Assembly (NCBI GenBank): GCA_047626155.1
Contig: JBLHRR010000130.1
Coordinates: 1 to 16,667, forward strand
Length of the DNA stretch: 16,667 nt
DNA from: CALGLS01 sp047626155
GTDB lineage: Bacteria > Bacteroidota > Bacteroidia > Chitinophagales > Saprospiraceae
Reading direction: 5' to 3'
In this document: piece by piece, positions 16,092 through 16,667 of the stretch
Layout: each line of letters starts with the position of its first letter
How positions within the stretch are numbered: position 1 is the stretch's first letter
Translations under genes and position numbers: made by a program
The notes under the pieces: model-generated
Told to the model about the DNA's origin: nothing
Database searches by the model: none
Seen by the model: only the letters and a program-made list of their open reading frames with translations

Positions 16092-16667
16092 CTACATTTT
16101 ACTGATCATCAACATTTCGGTTATGATCTTTTTGTCTTCAACCTTTACCGAAACGGCATGCATTCCGCTACTCAAACCCGCTACTGAAATAGCTATAGGA
16201 TGAGACGGAATATCATCAAACTGTTGAGAATAAACCTTTTGTCCGAGAGCATTATGAATTTCGACTGTTCCTTTATTACCAACAAAATCTTTGAGGTTCA
16301 CAAAAACTTTTTTATCGGTAGGGTTAGGGAACAATGTAAATTCATTAACATCCAAGTCAAAAGCCACTTCTTCCATTTGGGAATATCGGTAAGTACCATC
16401 ATAAAATACTTCCTTGATCCGGTAATAATTGATGCCCCTGAAAGCATTGTCGTCGTCCAATTGATAATTGACGGAGCCTTCCGATTCCCCGCTGCTTATT
16501 ATTTGATCTAAGAGCTCGAAATTCACGCCATCTACTGATCTTTCCACAACAAAATAATCATTTTTGTAATCCGTATTGGTCACCCAATTCAAGGCAACAT
16601 CACGGCCATCTTTCTGAGCATTAAAAAACAACACTTCGTTTTCTTGAGATTGAAGTGGATCGACATC
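16092..16667 (-). CDS. T9SS cargo protein, C-terminal part (type A sorting domain)
   Basis: The frame is open to the window edge (first readable residues DVDPLQSQENEV), so only the last 191 residues are seen; a GTG at 16634 is internal, not a real start. The visible part starts with an Ig/fibronectin-like beta domain (ALNWVTNTDYKNDYFVVERS, FELLDQI, GINYYRIKEVFYDGTYRYSQ), common just before sorting domains. It ends with the type A (Por secretion) sorting domain of about 75 residues: FTLFPNPTDKKVFVNL, GTVEIHNALGQKVYSQ, and ISVAGLSSGMHAVSVKVEDK with the final ITEMLMISKM. The protein therefore crosses the outer membrane by T9SS and has the domain cleaved off there. The functional N-terminal part lies outside the window, so its activity cannot be stated. 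Confidence 0.9.
   Translation of the reverse strand, partial: DVDPLQSQENEVLFFNAQKDGRDVALNWVTNTDYKNDYFVVERSVDGVNFELLDQIISSGESEGSVNYQLDDDNAFRGINYYRIKEVFYDGTYRYSQMEEVAFDLDVNEFTLFPNPTDKKVFVNLKDFVGNKGTVEIHNALGQKVYSQQFDDIPSHPIAISVAGLSSGMHAVSVKVEDKKIITEMLMISKM

Noticed and set aside
16634..16636. GTG as the start of the right-hand T9SS protein
   Set aside because: The frame remains open to the window edge, and the visible region begins inside a beta domain without a signal peptide, so the gene is cut by the window.

Overview
The window looks like chromosomal DNA of a Bacteroidota bacterium, probably of the Saprospiria type (Lewinella/Haliscomenobacter-like). The evidence is a SusC/SusD outer-membrane uptake pair, two proteins ending in type IX secretion (T9SS) sorting domains, AT-rich leaders without Shine-Dalgarno sites, and candidate -7 boxes of the TAnnTTTG kind. 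The lineage is an inference from gene content only.

Left part (1-5330). A minus-strand operon runs susC (TonB-dependent porin, 2108-5029) then susD (surface lipoprotein, 378-1928). It ends in a strong hairpin terminator at 280-323. No glycan-degrading enzyme or transporter accompanies the pair here, so its substrate cannot be read from context. Upstream lie a TATATTTG -7 box, a palindrome in the susC leader, and a textbook LacI/GalR-type operator (5297-5312).

Middle (5331-6318). The divergent LacI-family regulator gene (from 5402) is dead. It carries a frameshift in a run of five G, a large internal deletion and a second frameshift. Its remnant runs directly into a VOC/glyoxalase-fold gene that has lost its first beta strand. 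This is a decay scar that still keeps an apparently intact operator.

Right part (6319-14379). A giant minus-strand gene encodes a 2686-residue secreted surface protein. It has a signal peptide, a Cys-rich N-terminal region, two SprB-like repeats, 22 tandem Ig/PKD-like repeats of about 82 residues (each with a Cys pair), and a gliding-motility-type (CHU_C) C-terminal domain for T9SS export. Four of the repeats are nearly identical at DNA level and come from a recent 492-bp tandem duplication. Repeat 10 holds an 11-G homopolymer on the coding strand. Loss of one G creates a TAA immediately after the tract, and gain of one G creates a stop 24 codons further on, so this is a plausible on/off phase-variation switch for a giant adhesin. 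It is the most interesting observation in the window.

Far right (14380-16667). A regulatory gap precedes a plus-strand secreted protein resembling the TapB/DUF3108-like group, with its own terminator. Then come a short IS66 transposase C-terminal remnant, a further terminator, and the 3' part of a minus-strand T9SS cargo protein that runs off the window.
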